Part shown: one piece after another, positions 18,058-26,327 of the stretch
Layout of the letters: every line of letters begins with the position of its first letter
Numbering within the stretch: the first letter of the stretch is position 1
Translations under genes and position numbers: made by a program
Notes under the pieces: model-generated
The model's input: only the letters and a program-made list of their open reading frames with translations
The model's database searches: none
What the model was told of the DNA's origin: nothing
Source: Gaiellales bacterium
GTDB lineage: Bacteria; Actinomycetota; Thermoleophilia; RBG-16-64-13
Direction of reading: 5' to 3'
DNA length: 64,000 bases
Assembly (NCBI GenBank): GCA_012719395.1
Contig: JAAYAL010000077.1
Span: 1 to 64,000, forward strand

Positions 18058-19965
18058 TTATCCCTGGACCTCCGGCGTGCGACACTGCTCGGCCAGCGTG
18101 GCAGCCACCACGTCCAGCGACATGGCACCCAGGTCACCCTTGCCGTGCGACCGTACCGCCGCCGTGCGCGCTGCCTCTTCCTTGTCACCCACCACCAGCA
18201 TGAAGGGCACTTTGGAGACCTCGTTGTCGCGGATCTTGCGGCCCACGGACTCGGCCCGCTCGTCCACCTCCACCCGCAGCCCCGCCACCTGGAGCACCCC
18301 CGCTACCTCACGAGCGTAGTCCGCGTGCCGATCAGCGATGGGGATGATGGTGACCTGCACCGGCGCCAACCACGCGGGGAAGGCGCCGCCGTAGTGCTCG
18401 ATGATGATGCCCAGAAAGCGCTCGATGCTGCCCAGCACCGTCCGGTGCAGCATAACCGGGGCATGCCGTTGATTGTCCACACCAATGTACTCCAGTGAGA
18501 AACGTTCCGGCATGGCGAAGTCCAGCTGACAGGTGGCGCACTGCCAGGTGCGCCCCATGACGTCCTCGATGTGGAAGTCGATCTTTGGACCGTAGAAAGC
18601 CCCATCGCCCGGGTTCAACTGATAGTCCAAACCGGTGCGAGCCAGCGCCCCGGCCAAGGAGGCCTCGGCCTTTTCCCACATCTCCGCGCTGCCGATGGAC
18701 TTGGCCGGCCGGGTGGATAGCTCCAAGTGGACCTTCTCGAACCCGAAGGTGCGGTACATGCGCCGCACCAAGTCGATCACTCCCAGCACTTCGTCCTCCA
18801 CCTGCTCCGGCAAACAGTAGAGGTGGGCGTCATCCTGGGTGAAGGCCCGCACGCGGAACAGACCGTGCAGCACTCCCGACATCTCGTGCCGGTGCACCAG
18901 GCCCAGCTCCGCCATGCGCAGAGGGAACTCGCGGTAAGAGTGCTGCGCCGACTTGTAGACGAGGATGCCGCCCGGGCAGTTCATGGGCTTCACCGCAAAA
19001 TCCATCTCGTCGATCTTGGTGAAGTACATGTTGTCCTTGTAGTTGTCCCAGTGGCCGGACTGCTCCCACAGGGCCCGATCCAGGATGATGGGTGTCTTGA
19101 TCTCCTGGTAGCCGGCGACGGCATGCTCCTTGCGCCAGTAGTCCAACAGGGTGTTGATGACCACCATCCCCTTGGGGTGGAAGAAAGGAAAGCCGGGGGC
19201 TTCGTCATGGAAGCTGAACAGATCCAGTTCCCGGCCCAACTTGCGGTGGTCCCGCTGCCGGGCCATCTCCAGGCGCTCCAGGTGCTCCTCCAGATCCTTC
19301 TTGGAGGGGAAGGCTGTCCCGTAGATGCGGGTGAGCATGGGATTGTCTGAGCGGCCCCGCCAGTAGGCACCGGCGGTGGACAGAACCTTCACGGCGCCGA
19401 TCCGACTGGTGTCCGGCACGTGCGGTCCGCGACACAGGTCGGTGAAGTCTCCATGCTGGTAGATGCTGATGGTGGCGCCCTCCGGCAAATCGCGGATGAG
19501 CTCCACCTTGTAGGGCTCACCGGCGAAAAGCTGCAGCGCCTGCTCCCGGCTCACCTCACGCCGCTGGAAAGGATGCGCCGCCTTCACCGAGCGGCCGATT
19601 TCCTCCTCGAAGCGGGCCAGGTCCGTCTCGGAAATGGGCTCCGGGAAATCGAAGTCGTAGTAGAAACCGTCCTTGATGGACGGGCCAATGGCCACCTTGG
19701 TCCCCGGGAACACCTTGGTTACGGCTTCGGCCATGACATGCGAAGCGGAGTGGCGCAGCAGTGAGAGGCCTTCCTCCGATTGCGCGGTCACCACCGCCAC
19801 TTGGTCCCCTTCGGATAGAGGCGTGTCCAGATCCCGCGTGGTCCCGTTGATAGTCACTCCCAGCGCGGCCTTGGCCAGACGCGGGCCGATGGCCTCGGCC
19901 AGCGTGCGGCCGGTGGCGCCTTCAGGAAGGGCCATCTCGGAACCGTCAGGCAGGAAGACATTCAT
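18058..19965 (-). CDS. thrS: threonine--tRNA ligase
   Basis: Class II synthetase charging tRNA-Thr. About 635 residues with the full bacterial layout: TGS domain (1-60, FLPDGSEMALPEGATGRTLAEAI), the editing domain with HSASHVMAEAV and the zinc-site-like HPFQR/RGPHVPDTSRIG region, catalytic core (MNCPGGILVY, RHEMSGVLHGLFRVRAFTQDDAH) and C-terminal anticodon-binding domain. The ATG at 19965 has GAGG upstream; an in-frame start at 19995 lies in the leader and is less likely. No T-box sequence is visible upstream. Confidence 0.97.
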   Translation of the reverse strand: MNVFLPDGSEMALPEGATGRTLAEAIGPRLAKAALGVTINGTTRDLDTPLSEGDQVAVVTAQSEEGLSLLRHSASHVMAEAVTKVFPGTKVAIGPSIKDGFYYDFDFPEPISETDLARFEEEIGRSVKAAHPFQRREVSREQALQLFAGEPYKVELIRDLPEGATISIYQHGDFTDLCRGPHVPDTSRIGAVKVLSTAGAYWRGRSDNPMLTRIYGTAFPSKKDLEEHLERLEMARQRDHRKLGRELDLFSFHDEAPGFPFFHPKGMVVINTLLDYWRKEHAVAGYQEIKTPIILDRALWEQSGHWDNYKDNMYFTKIDEMDFAVKPMNCPGGILVYKSAQHSYREFPLRMAELGLVHRHEMSGVLHGLFRVRAFTQDDAHLYCLPEQVEDEVLGVIDLVRRMYRTFGFEKVHLELSTRPAKSIGSAEMWEKAEASLAGALARTGLDYQLNPGDGAFYGPKIDFHIEDVMGRTWQCATCQLDFAMPERFSLEYIGVDNQRHAPVMLHRTVLGSIERFLGIIIEHYGGAFPAWLAPVQVTIIPIADRHADYAREVAGVLQVAGLRVEVDERAESVGRKIRDNEVSKVPFMLVVGDKEEAARTAAVRSHGKGDLGAMSLDVVAATLAEQCRTPEVQG

Positions 19966-19998
19966 GGGAACCTCGCAACGAAGAAAGGAATGCAACGA

Positions 19999-20032
19999 GC
20001 CCTGCGCCGGCGCAGGGCCGCATTTCAGTATA
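19999..20032 (-). promoter_or_regulatory. thrS extended -10 promoter and 5' hairpin
   Basis: On the minus strand TGATATACT is an extended -10 element (TATACT at 20032-20027). Initiation near 20020 would place a perfect 10-bp palindrome, GCCCTGCGCC/GGCGCAGGGC (20018-19999), at the very 5' end of the thrS mRNA. Such a hairpin could protect the transcript or control initiation; no T-box or terminator U-run follows. The interval 19966-20293 has no protein gene. Confidence 0.45.
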
Positions 20033-20095
20033 TCAGTGGACCCCGTGACCCGGCGTCGGCCATGGGCCCACGTGGGGCATGTGCCTACGGCAACG

Positions 20096-20119
20096 AAAAG
20101 GAGCCCCCTGCGGGACTCC
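20096..20119 (-). terminator. intrinsic terminator after the small hypothetical genes
   Basis: On the minus strand an 8-bp stem (GGAGTCCC with GGGGCTCC, one G-U pair) is followed by TTTT. It ends the transcript that contains the genes at 20674-21216 and 20294-20494, upstream of the thrS promoter. Confidence 0.65.
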
Positions 20120-20293
20120 TCATGATAGGTGGGCCGTGCTGGAGGCTCTTCGAGCAGTTGTTGCTTGAGCGTGTCGCTGTCAAATCAGACAACGAATAGT
20201 CTGCTACGAGTATTGCTGTCACGGAGTGGTCATGTGGTGCGACACCCGGTCTCTGCTCGGCCACTCAGCCAAATTCCGGTACCAAAGCGTGTC

Positions 20294-20494
20294 CTAATTG
20301 CCTTGGCGTCTCTCCCAGTCGTTGATCTGCGCGTTTATGAAAGTCGCCAACTCGTCTGCGGCTTGCGCGCCAACAATCTGCACGACATCCCCTGCTGTCT
20401 GCCACATCGGCGAGTCGCCGGGCTCACGTCCAGCGCAACAAGCCGTCAGTCGATTCAGTGCCGCCTCCAGCCGATAACCAGGGTCCTTGCTCAC
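20294..20494 (-). CDS. small hypothetical protein (66 residues)
   Basis: I do not recognise the family. The predicted protein begins MSKDPGYRLEAALNRLTAC and ends in a helical charged stretch INAQINDWERRQGN; no membrane segment is seen. GTG 20494 is chosen because AAAGGAG lies exactly six bases upstream; an in-frame TTG at 20500 abuts that site. It lies downstream of the TerB-like gene on the same strand and before a good intrinsic terminator, which supports a real gene in the accessory region. Confidence 0.55.
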   Translation of the reverse strand: MSKDPGYRLEAALNRLTACCAGREPGDSPMWQTAGDVVQIVGAQAADELATFINAQINDWERRQGN

Positions 20495-20673
20495 TGTCAA
20501 CTCCTTTCCTATGAACGAGCGACTCAGCTTGCCAGCTCCATACTACTCAAACCGGTAAGGCGAATCGTCGTGACATTTCCCTATGGAATGCCGAGGCCGC
20601 CGATTTTGGCCCGGACTCGAGCCGGGATGAATCGCGCGTGGTTCCCGGCACGCCACCGCGTATCCATGGCATC

Positions 20674-21216
20674 CTATTTGCTCTTCGGATAGAGCGCCGT
20701 CTCCAGCGCGGATAGCACTGCTCTCTCGCTCTCGTTGATCGGTCGGTCATAGTCAGCGCAGACGGCGGCAAATCGCGAGTACATTGAGCGTAGAAGTTCA
20801 GCCAGTGAGGTGCGGTTAGCGGAGTCGTATATCTCGAAGAGAGACACGAACCCGGGGATTTGCAGCTCATATATGTTGGGATTGTCACGAAGCAGGGTCA
20901 TGAAACTATCACGGAGGTCGGGAAGAACCGCCTCCTTAAATCCCTTAGCTTCTAAGAGTTCTTCCGTTAAGTCGGAAAAATGGAAATAGGCCAGAACCTC
21001 CGCGAGGTCAATGAGAATGACGACTTCATCATCATCGAGTTCACCATCTGCGCTGAGGACGTCTATTGCAATTGCCAGGATACTCAACTTCAACTGCCGC
21101 TTCGGGTCGCGACTGTTGAATGTGAATATCGGGCTGTCCAGGACGGCCTCAAGGGATAGCAGATCACCGATAAGTCCGGCAAGAATATCTTTGCTGTGAG
21201 GACTGAATTGCGTCAA
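20674..21216 (-). CDS. hypothetical acidic helical protein, TerB-like
   Basis: A 180-residue, acidic, mostly helical protein. The stretch ILAIAIDVLSADGELDDDEV (about 48-67) resembles the conserved acidic motif of TerB-like/tellurite-resistance domains; this is a weak, remembered resemblance and no function is claimed. TTG start with GGAGG six bases upstream. Its base composition is visibly less GC-rich than the flanking core genes, consistent with acquired DNA. It lies between the Mrr-like remnant and a small hypothetical gene. Confidence 0.55.
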   Translation of the reverse strand: MTQFSPHSKDILAGLIGDLLSLEAVLDSPIFTFNSRDPKRQLKLSILAIAIDVLSADGELDDDEVVILIDLAEVLAYFHFSDLTEELLEAKGFKEAVLPDLRDSFMTLLRDNPNIYELQIPGFVSLFEIYDSANRTSLAELLRSMYSRFAAVCADYDRPINESERAVLSALETALYPKSK

Positions 21217-21575
21217 GTCGCGCCTCCGCCTGGTCGAAAGGATGGATGGATAAGCTTCTGACGGAGAAGGAGAGCATTGGCAAGTAGTCGGTAGTCATGC
21301 AGTTTGAATCCAGAAGGAGAAGCCGTAAGTAATCGCTGACGCGAGAAGCGAGCTGATGCTACGAACGCGTTAGACGCCCCAACGGACCGCCTCGGTCGTG
21401 GCCCCCTTATGCTTCGGTCTGGGGCACGATGGCGGCGTGGGGCTGCCATCGTGCCTTGACAGCACCACCAGCGGGATAGCCGCTTAGACATCGACCAGAT
21501 CTTTCCATTCTTGACGGAATCCGACAAGAAGCGGAGCACTGGCGGCTGCATTTCGTAGTACTTGGGAACGGCCAT
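21213..21575 (-). pseudogene. remnant of an Mrr-type restriction endonuclease (N-terminal fragment)
   Basis: The open frame starts with MAVPKYYEMQPPVLRFLSD, which closely resembles the opening of the Mrr N-terminal domain, and has a strong ribosome site (GAGGGGGG) before its ATG. After about residue 28 the translation becomes arginine- and proline-rich with no family resemblance, and it runs through the inverted repeat at 21423-21455. The rest of the nuclease, including the PD-(D/E)XK catalytic domain, is absent. I read it as a gene truncated by insertion or deletion at the island. The family call is from memory. Confidence 0.5.
21423..21455. repeat. 11-bp inverted repeat in the accessory island
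   Basis: GGCACGATGGC (21423-21433) and GCCATCGTGCC (21445-21455) are perfect inverted repeats around an 11-base GC-rich loop. It lies inside the degenerate part of the Mrr-like fragment. It may be a terminator without U-run, a transposon end or a recombination site; the sequence alone does not decide. Confidence 0.5.
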
Positions 21576-21775
21576 TGATTCCCCCCTCGCTCGCGACGCA
21601 GTGTATCACTGCAATCATTAGGTGCGCTTTCCGTCCGACCCCCCTGCTAGGCTGAAATCTGCTGCGGTGTGGCGTTCCACCAAACCGGCGCAGAGGTATG
21701 CGGAACCCTCCCACAAGAGGGCAGCCGATAGCCCGCCTCCCCAACGAGGTAGCACGTGCGGGGGAGCTCAAACTT

Positions 21776-21828
21776 ACCTGAACCTGAACGCCTGGCTTGG
21801 CCATGCGGTTCAGGAGGTTCGTTCAGGT
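21776..21828. repeat. nested inverted/direct repeats next to the Rep gene, possible origin
   Basis: ACCTGAA-CCTGAAC (21776-21789) is repeated in inverted form as GTTCAGG (21808-21814) and GTTCAGGT (21821-21828). Two direct copies on one side face two on the other. The cluster lies about 290 bases upstream of an HUH replication gene. Rolling-circle origins carry such hairpins with Rep-binding repeats, so this is a candidate double-strand origin; the nick site is not identified. Confidence 0.4.
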
Positions 21829-22027
21829 GGAGTCGCGAGAAGCACGGAAGGGCGAAGCCCTACGGCGCACCCTCGCCGCTCGCGGCATCCCGCTCACGGC
21901 TCCTCAGGCCGCCCAGCTCGCCCTCGACCTCCTCCGCCTCGCGGGGGACGGGCTGCTGGTGTCGTCGGCGCCGACCGACCATGAAGGCCACGAACCGCAC
22001 CTTCGGCAACGGAGCGGGCAGCGGTAA
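21803..22027 (+). CDS. possible small accessory protein (74 residues)
   Basis: A short open frame starting MRFRRFVQVESREARKG, with a helical, alanine- and leucine-rich middle (LTAPQAAQLALDLLRLAGDG) and a polar tail. I do not recognise the family. No ribosome site precedes the ATG and the start lies inside the repeat cluster at 21776-21828. Helical composition and position before rep are the only support, so it could be spurious. Confidence 0.3.
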   Translation: MRFRRFVQVESREARKGEALRRTLAARGIPLTAPQAAQLALDLLRLAGDGLLVSSAPTDHEGHEPHLRQRSGQR

Positions 22028-22116
22028 CGGGCGCGTCAGGCGCAGCGCAGGGGGCGGGGCGCACCGGAACCGGCGGCGGCGCCAGACGCAGCGGGGCCGG
22101 TGCAGCCGGCCTTGGC

Positions 22117-22959
22117 TTGTCTGATGCACATATCTCGGGAAACCCATGGCGAGCGGGGGTCAGCTATGCGGCTACGCACCGCAACGGGGAACTGGTGCAG
22201 GTCAAGGCCAGCGCCGGGACTGGCGGCGGTGGTGGTGGACCGCGTGCGGCGATCGGGGGATTCAGTCGTCAGTCCCGCAGGCGTCTTCTCTACCTTCTCG
22301 CCTCCATCGACCAGCAGGCTTCCGGACTGCCGCTCTTCGTCACGCTGACCTACCCGGGCCAAGATTGGGAAACCTACGCGGCCAATATGAAACGCCACCT
22401 GGACAACTTCCACCGCTGGCTCGCCTATCATCGTCCCACCACGTCGGCCATCTGGCGTCTCGAAGTACAGAAGCGCGGTGCTCCCCACTTCCACCTGCTC
22501 GTCTTCGGCGCGGGATTCCTCGATTGCCTCTTGGTGGCGGAAGCGTGGTGGCGCATCGTGGGGTCGGCGCAGGAGTCTCACCTGCTGGCCGGAACGCAGG
22601 TCAAGGCCTGCGCGCGCTGGCGTGAAGCCACTCGCTACATGGCGAAGTACATGGCCAAGCCGCAGGAAGAGACTGCAGAAGTCCCTGAGCTGTGGAGGCT
22701 CCCGGGGCGGTTCTGGGGCGTCTGGGGAGCCAAGAACTTGCCAGTGTGTCCGGAATACTGGACCTTGACTCCGGAAGTCGCTGCGCGCTTCAGACGCGTT
22801 CTGCGGGGCCATGCCAAGAGCCGGGGCTATCGTCTGCGCAACGGGTCCTCAGTAACCGCCTTTCTCCCCCACGCGGCGGCGGAGCGGGCGCTCCTCTTCT
22901 GTCAGGCCCAACGCAGGACTGCGTCCGACTCGGATGTCGGTCTGGCCGAGAGCAACTGA
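22117..22959 (+). CDS. rep: HUH-type rolling-circle replication protein
   Basis: A 280-residue Rep-like protein that would nick an origin to start rolling-circle replication. Motif I is FVTLTYPG (near residue 74); motif II is the HUH triad in GAPHFHLLVF (near 120); a candidate catalytic tyrosine lies in ATRYMAKYMAK (near 170-180). This arrangement fits the phage G2P/ORF2-type Rep family. The apparent start is TTG without a clear ribosome site, so the N-terminus is uncertain; the glycine-rich stretch at residues 32-43 may be non-native. It directly precedes the serine recombinase by 35 bases on the same strand, which suggests one mobile element. Confidence 0.8.
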   Translation: MSDAHISGNPWRAGVSYAATHRNGELVQVKASAGTGGGGGGPRAAIGGFSRQSRRRLLYLLASIDQQASGLPLFVTLTYPGQDWETYAANMKRHLDNFHRWLAYHRPTTSAIWRLEVQKRGAPHFHLLVFGAGFLDCLLVAEAWWRIVGSAQESHLLAGTQVKACARWREATRYMAKYMAKPQEETAEVPELWRLPGRFWGVWGAKNLPVCPEYWTLTPEVAARFRRVLRGHAKSRGYRLRNGSSVTAFLPHAAAERALLFCQAQRRTASDSDVGLAESN

Positions 22960-22994
22960 CGGCTATAGTGGGAGCAGCGGCAGAAGGAGGCGAC

Positions 22995-24491
22995 GTGACC
23001 GAATCCGGCAATCTGGCCAGTAAGACCACTCCCTGCGTCATCTATGCTCGAGTTTCTACCAAGGAGCAGCAGGAGGAGGGCTACTCCATCCCTGCGCAGC
23101 TTAAGGCCGTGCGTGCGTACTGTGCCAGGGAAGGCCTCAGGACCGTGGAGGAGTTCGTGGAAGCGCAGAGCGCGGGCAAGGCAGGGCGCAAGGGCTTTGG
23201 CCGTATGCTGGCCTATCTAGGGGCGCACCGCGAGGTGCAGGTGGTCGTGGCGCATAAGCTCGACCGCCTCTATCGCAACTTCGCCGACCAGCTGCACCTG
23301 GAAGAGGATCTCGGTGTGCGCGCCCGCTACGTGGTGGGTGATGTACCGCAGTCACCTCAGGGGGAACTGCTGCGGGACGTGCAACTATCCGTAGCCAAGT
23401 TCTACCTGGGAAACCTCCGCGAGGAGGTCAAGAAAGGCATGGAAGAGAAGGCGTCCCAAGGGGGCTGGCCGTCAGGGCGGGCGCCTCTCGGCTACTTGAA
23501 CGACCGAGAAACGCGTGGGCTGATCATGGACCCACTTCGGGCGCCCCTGGTGCGACACGCCTTCGAGCGCTACGCGACGGGCCTTGTGTCGCTCTCGGCT
23601 CTCGCGGACGAGCTTCACGCCATGGGTCTTCGCCACATGCGATCCGGCGCGAAGGTCTACCCGTCTTCCCTTCACTATGTGCTGAAACATCCGGTCTACT
23701 GCGGGCTGGTCCGGTACAAGGGTCAGCTATTCCGGGGCCAACATGAGGCGATTGTCTCGCCAGAGCTCTTCGATCGCGTCCAACAGGCCTTCGGGCCGAA
23801 CCGCCACGGCAACATGGAACAGAAGCACCTCTTCGCCTTGCGGGACTTCCTTTGGTGCGGGGAGTGCGGCTGCAAGATCACTGCGGAGCGTCAACGCGGC
23901 CACGTCTACTACCGCTGCACCAAGGGCAAAGGGCGCGCAGCCTGCGGCCAGCGGCATTACAGCCGCGAGGAACAACTGGAGGAGCAGGTGGAAGGCATCC
24001 TCTCTACCATCGAGATAGGCCCGGATATCCTTGCCGCCCTGGTGGAGGAGTCCAAGCTATTGGACCGGGCGGCGGTGCGTGGGAACGATGCGGAACGACA
24101 AAGCCTGCAGTGCGCCATTGCCGCAAGCGACCGCAAGGCCGGGCGGCTCCTCGACATCTACCTGGCGGGCAACGTGGACGGCGCGATCTACCGCCAGAAG
24201 GCCGCAGAGTTGGCTCGCGAGCGACTCACTTTCGAACATCGTTTGGAAGCCTTGGCGCATAGGTCATCGGACAGAACTGCCTGCGTAGAGGCACTAGCCA
24301 AGACTGCAGCATCGGCACGTATCCGCTTTCGGAGCGCCAACGTCCAACAAAGGCGCGAGGTGCTCGCCACTGTGCTTTCGAACGCGACGCTGCGGGATCA
24401 AGAAATAGTCGATTTCCAGCTGAAAAGCCCCTTCGACGTCCTTCAGATGGACGCCCAAGGGGCTCTCATTTCGGAAAAGTGGGCGTTATAG
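22995..24491 (+). CDS. large serine recombinase (site-specific integrase)
   Basis: About 498 residues. The N-terminal resolvase catalytic domain has the nucleophile serine in YARVSTKEQQEEGYSIPAQ and the conserved AHKLDRLYRN. It is followed by the recombinase DNA-binding domain (PLGYLNDRETRGL through PSSLHYVLKHPVYCGLV), a zinc ribbon (FLWCGECGCKI...YYRCTKGKGRAACGQ) and a coiled coil. Such enzymes integrate and excise phages and mobile elements. GTG 22995 follows AAGGAGG by four bases. The C-terminal core ends at about LKSPFDVLQ; the last 14 residues are encoded antisense to the tRNA-Val terminator and 3' end, so the tail was probably set by the integration junction. Confidence 0.93.
   Translation: MTESGNLASKTTPCVIYARVSTKEQQEEGYSIPAQLKAVRAYCAREGLRTVEEFVEAQSAGKAGRKGFGRMLAYLGAHREVQVVVAHKLDRLYRNFADQLHLEEDLGVRARYVVGDVPQSPQGELLRDVQLSVAKFYLGNLREEVKKGMEEKASQGGWPSGRAPLGYLNDRETRGLIMDPLRAPLVRHAFERYATGLVSLSALADELHAMGLRHMRSGAKVYPSSLHYVLKHPVYCGLVRYKGQLFRGQHEAIVSPELFDRVQQAFGPNRHGNMEQKHLFALRDFLWCGECGCKITAERQRGHVYYRCTKGKGRAACGQRHYSREEQLEEQVEGILSTIEIGPDILAALVEESKLLDRAAVRGNDAERQSLQCAIAASDRKAGRLLDIYLAGNVDGAIYRQKAAELARERLTFEHRLEALAHRSSDRTACVEALAKTAASARIRFRSANVQQRREVLATVLSNATLRDQEIVDFQLKSPFDVLQMDAQGALISEKWAL
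24423..24464 (-). terminator. intrinsic terminator of tRNA-Val, inside the recombinase 3' end
   Basis: On the minus strand an 8-bp stem AGCCCCTT/AAGGGGCT with an inner CGTCC/GGACG stem is followed by TTTT. It lies 15 bases past the 3' end of tRNA-Val. It is antisense to the last codons of the recombinase gene, whose frame reads straight through it. Confidence 0.65.
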
Positions 24492-24551
24492 GATTTGAAC
24501 CTATGGCCTCTTCCGCGTCAAGGAAGCGCTCTCCCCCTGAGCTAAACGCCC
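24480..24551 (-). tRNA. tRNA-Val (anticodon GAC)
   Basis: The minus strand folds into a full cloverleaf: acceptor GGGCGTT with AACGCCC, anticodon stem CTTCC/GGAAG, loop TTGACGC (anticodon GAC), T arm ATAGG-TTCAAAT-CCTAT and discriminator A. No CCA is encoded. Its 3' end overlaps the stop region of the serine recombinase by 12 bases, which marks one edge of the integrated element. Confidence 0.93.
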
Positions 24552-24627
24552 GCGCCGGCCATGATAACCCCGGTGCCCCACTGCGGCAAGTGCGTCAGCG
24601 GGGCACCAAGCTATCGCCGCTCCGGCC

Positions 24628-25899
24628 CTAACTGAAGTACACGTCCACCACGATGCCGACGAAAAGGCGATTGTACAGAGATACCGTGGCCCACACCGGA
24701 ATACGCACGCAGCCGTGACTGGCCGGCCACGGTGGAACGTCCCACGCCCCGTGGATGGCTATGCCACCGTCGAAATAGGCGGGGTAGTATAGAAAACCGA
24801 GTGGGCTGGTATCCCAATCGACCACCTTGCGAAAGACTCGGAACACGCCCGGCCGCGTCCCCCAGCCGGGAGCGCCGGAGGAGACGGGCAGTATCTCCGT
24901 CACCACGTTGTTCTGGATGTAGAACAGGACCTGCTTGGTGAGATCGATCTCCACGCGCGTCCCGTTGCGCGAGAGGCGCGGGGCAGGACGTTGAGCCGCT
25001 ACCAGCGCACCCCACACCTCCGGACCAACCTCACCGTCCCGCGCAAGCCTCTCCACTTTCTGGAACGCCATGACGGCGTCCTTGGTGCTTTCGCCGTACT
25101 CCCCGTTGACGGTACCCACCTTGTAGCCGAGTGAGGCCAGGTGTTCTTGCAGGTAGCTCACCATGGGACCGCTGGAGCCGCGCTTGAGTTGCTCGTAGCC
25201 ATCCGGGGGCACTGCCACCGGAGTCTCCGTGGCCACCTCCACCGGGACGAACAACGCTCGGTGCACGATGCCGGCGGCCTGAGCACGAGTGAGCGTGAGC
25301 ATGGGATAGAAGCGCTGCTCAGTGGAGCCGGTCATGACGCTGAGCCGGATGGCATTGGCCACGTTCCCACGATGTGAATCTGATACGTACCAGCGATCGC
25401 GCACCGTCCCCAGCCAGGCTTGGACTTCCTCCGGGCTGAGATCAAGGGAGAGACCTTCCACAGGCTCCATGCTGAGACGGTAGTTCAACCCCCGCAGGAC
25501 CATGCTGGCCGCCTGCTCCCGAGCAATACCGCTCTCCGGGGCGAAGGAAGTGGAGCTCAGCCCGAAGATCAAACCGGCATTGTAGAGGCGGCCGACCGAG
25601 GAGTAGTACCACTCGGAGACCGCCACGTCGGCAAAGGGGAGCTCCTGCACATCCGGCAGGGGAAGTGCCCGATCCATCATGGCCGCGAACTGCGCACGGG
25701 TGACTGTGTCGTAGGGGTGAAACGTACCATCTGCATACCCTTGGACAATCCCAGCGGCGAACAGTTCCTCTACCGGAGTCATGAACCAGTCGTCTTCCCG
25801 GATATCCGAAAAGGATTGACCCCAGGCTACGGCGGTCCCTCCCAGGGCAAGTACCAACGCCGCCAGCATCACCACTAGCCACCGTCTGCCGTCACGCAT
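24628..25899 (-). CDS. SLH-domain / peptidoglycan-binding L,D-transpeptidase
   Basis: An exported cell-wall enzyme that would form 3-3 cross-links or attach proteins to peptidoglycan. The 423 residues contain a signal peptide (hydrophobic 8-27), three S-layer-homology-type repeats (about 28-85, 86-145 and 150-215; FSDIREDDWF, FADVAVSEWY), a peptidoglycan-binding domain (GSSGPMVSYLQEHLASLGY, about 245-305) and a YkuD catalytic domain. The catalytic motif HGAWDVPPWPASHGCVRIP near the C-terminus has the required His, Ser, His and Cys. ATG start. It lies between tRNA-Val and the tRNA-Cys/Gly pair and suggests a Gram-positive type envelope with cell-wall-bound SLH proteins. Confidence 0.92.
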   Translation of the reverse strand: MRDGRRWLVVMLAALVLALGGTAVAWGQSFSDIREDDWFMTPVEELFAAGIVQGYADGTFHPYDTVTRAQFAAMMDRALPLPDVQELPFADVAVSEWYYSSVGRLYNAGLIFGLSSTSFAPESGIAREQAASMVLRGLNYRLSMEPVEGLSLDLSPEEVQAWLGTVRDRWYVSDSHRGNVANAIRLSVMTGSTEQRFYPMLTLTRAQAAGIVHRALFVPVEVATETPVAVPPDGYEQLKRGSSGPMVSYLQEHLASLGYKVGTVNGEYGESTKDAVMAFQKVERLARDGEVGPEVWGALVAAQRPAPRLSRNGTRVEIDLTKQVLFYIQNNVVTEILPVSSGAPGWGTRPGVFRVFRKVVDWDTSPLGFLYYPAYFDGGIAIHGAWDVPPWPASHGCVRIPVWATVSLYNRLFVGIVVDVYFS

Positions 25900-26205
25900 C
25901 GTTCAACGTCCTCCTCCATGTTCATCCGCCAACGGCATTCTACCTGCCGCCGGGCCGCAGCGGCTGCGCAATCATCTCAGACCGGGAGCGCGCCGGCAGG
26001 CCGCTCCTGCTTCCGCGTGGCGGGGAGGTTTGGCGCAGGTCCGGTGGGGGTACGCTGGTAGTATCCCGGGTCCGGCCCGAGAGGAGGGTGTGTCTACCCA
26101 GAAGGCGTCGGAGGGTCAGGGGCGCCTGCATCTCGGCGCCGGCCCGCGGTGCAGATCCGCGCACACCCCGGCGCACCTTTCGAATCACCTGATAGAGGTG
26201 GGAAG
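25900..26205. other. intergenic region without a supportable gene
   Basis: About 300 bases between the transpeptidase gene and tRNA-Cys. Open frames here run into the tRNA genes and read as tRNA-derived translations. I find no convincing promoter pair or terminator. Confidence 0.5.
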
Positions 26206-26277
26206 AGGCGCCGACCGGAATCGAACCGGTGTAACGGGTTTTGCAGACCCGTGCCTCAGCCACTCGGCCACGGCGCC
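26206..26277 (-). tRNA. tRNA-Cys (anticodon GCA)
   Basis: Cloverleaf on the minus strand with acceptor GGCGCCG/CGGCGCC, anticodon stem CGGGT/ACCCG, loop CTGCAAA (anticodon GCA), T-loop TTCGATT and discriminator U, the usual tRNA-Cys identity base. No CCA is encoded. It lies 50 bases downstream of tRNA-Gly on the same strand. Confidence 0.94.
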
Positions 26278-26327
26278 CGGAGAGAAGTGCGACGGCGTCC
26301 TGGGGACAAGGCCGCGGGTGAAAATGG

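Noticed and set aside
21361-21381. Integron attC-like sequence around GCGTTAGACGCC
   Set aside because: A GTTRRRY-like core is present, but no matching partner core at attC distance and no integron integrase are visible.
25940-26263. 107-codon frame on the minus strand overlapping tRNA-Cys
   Set aside because: Its first residues are the translation of the tRNA itself; the rest has no support.
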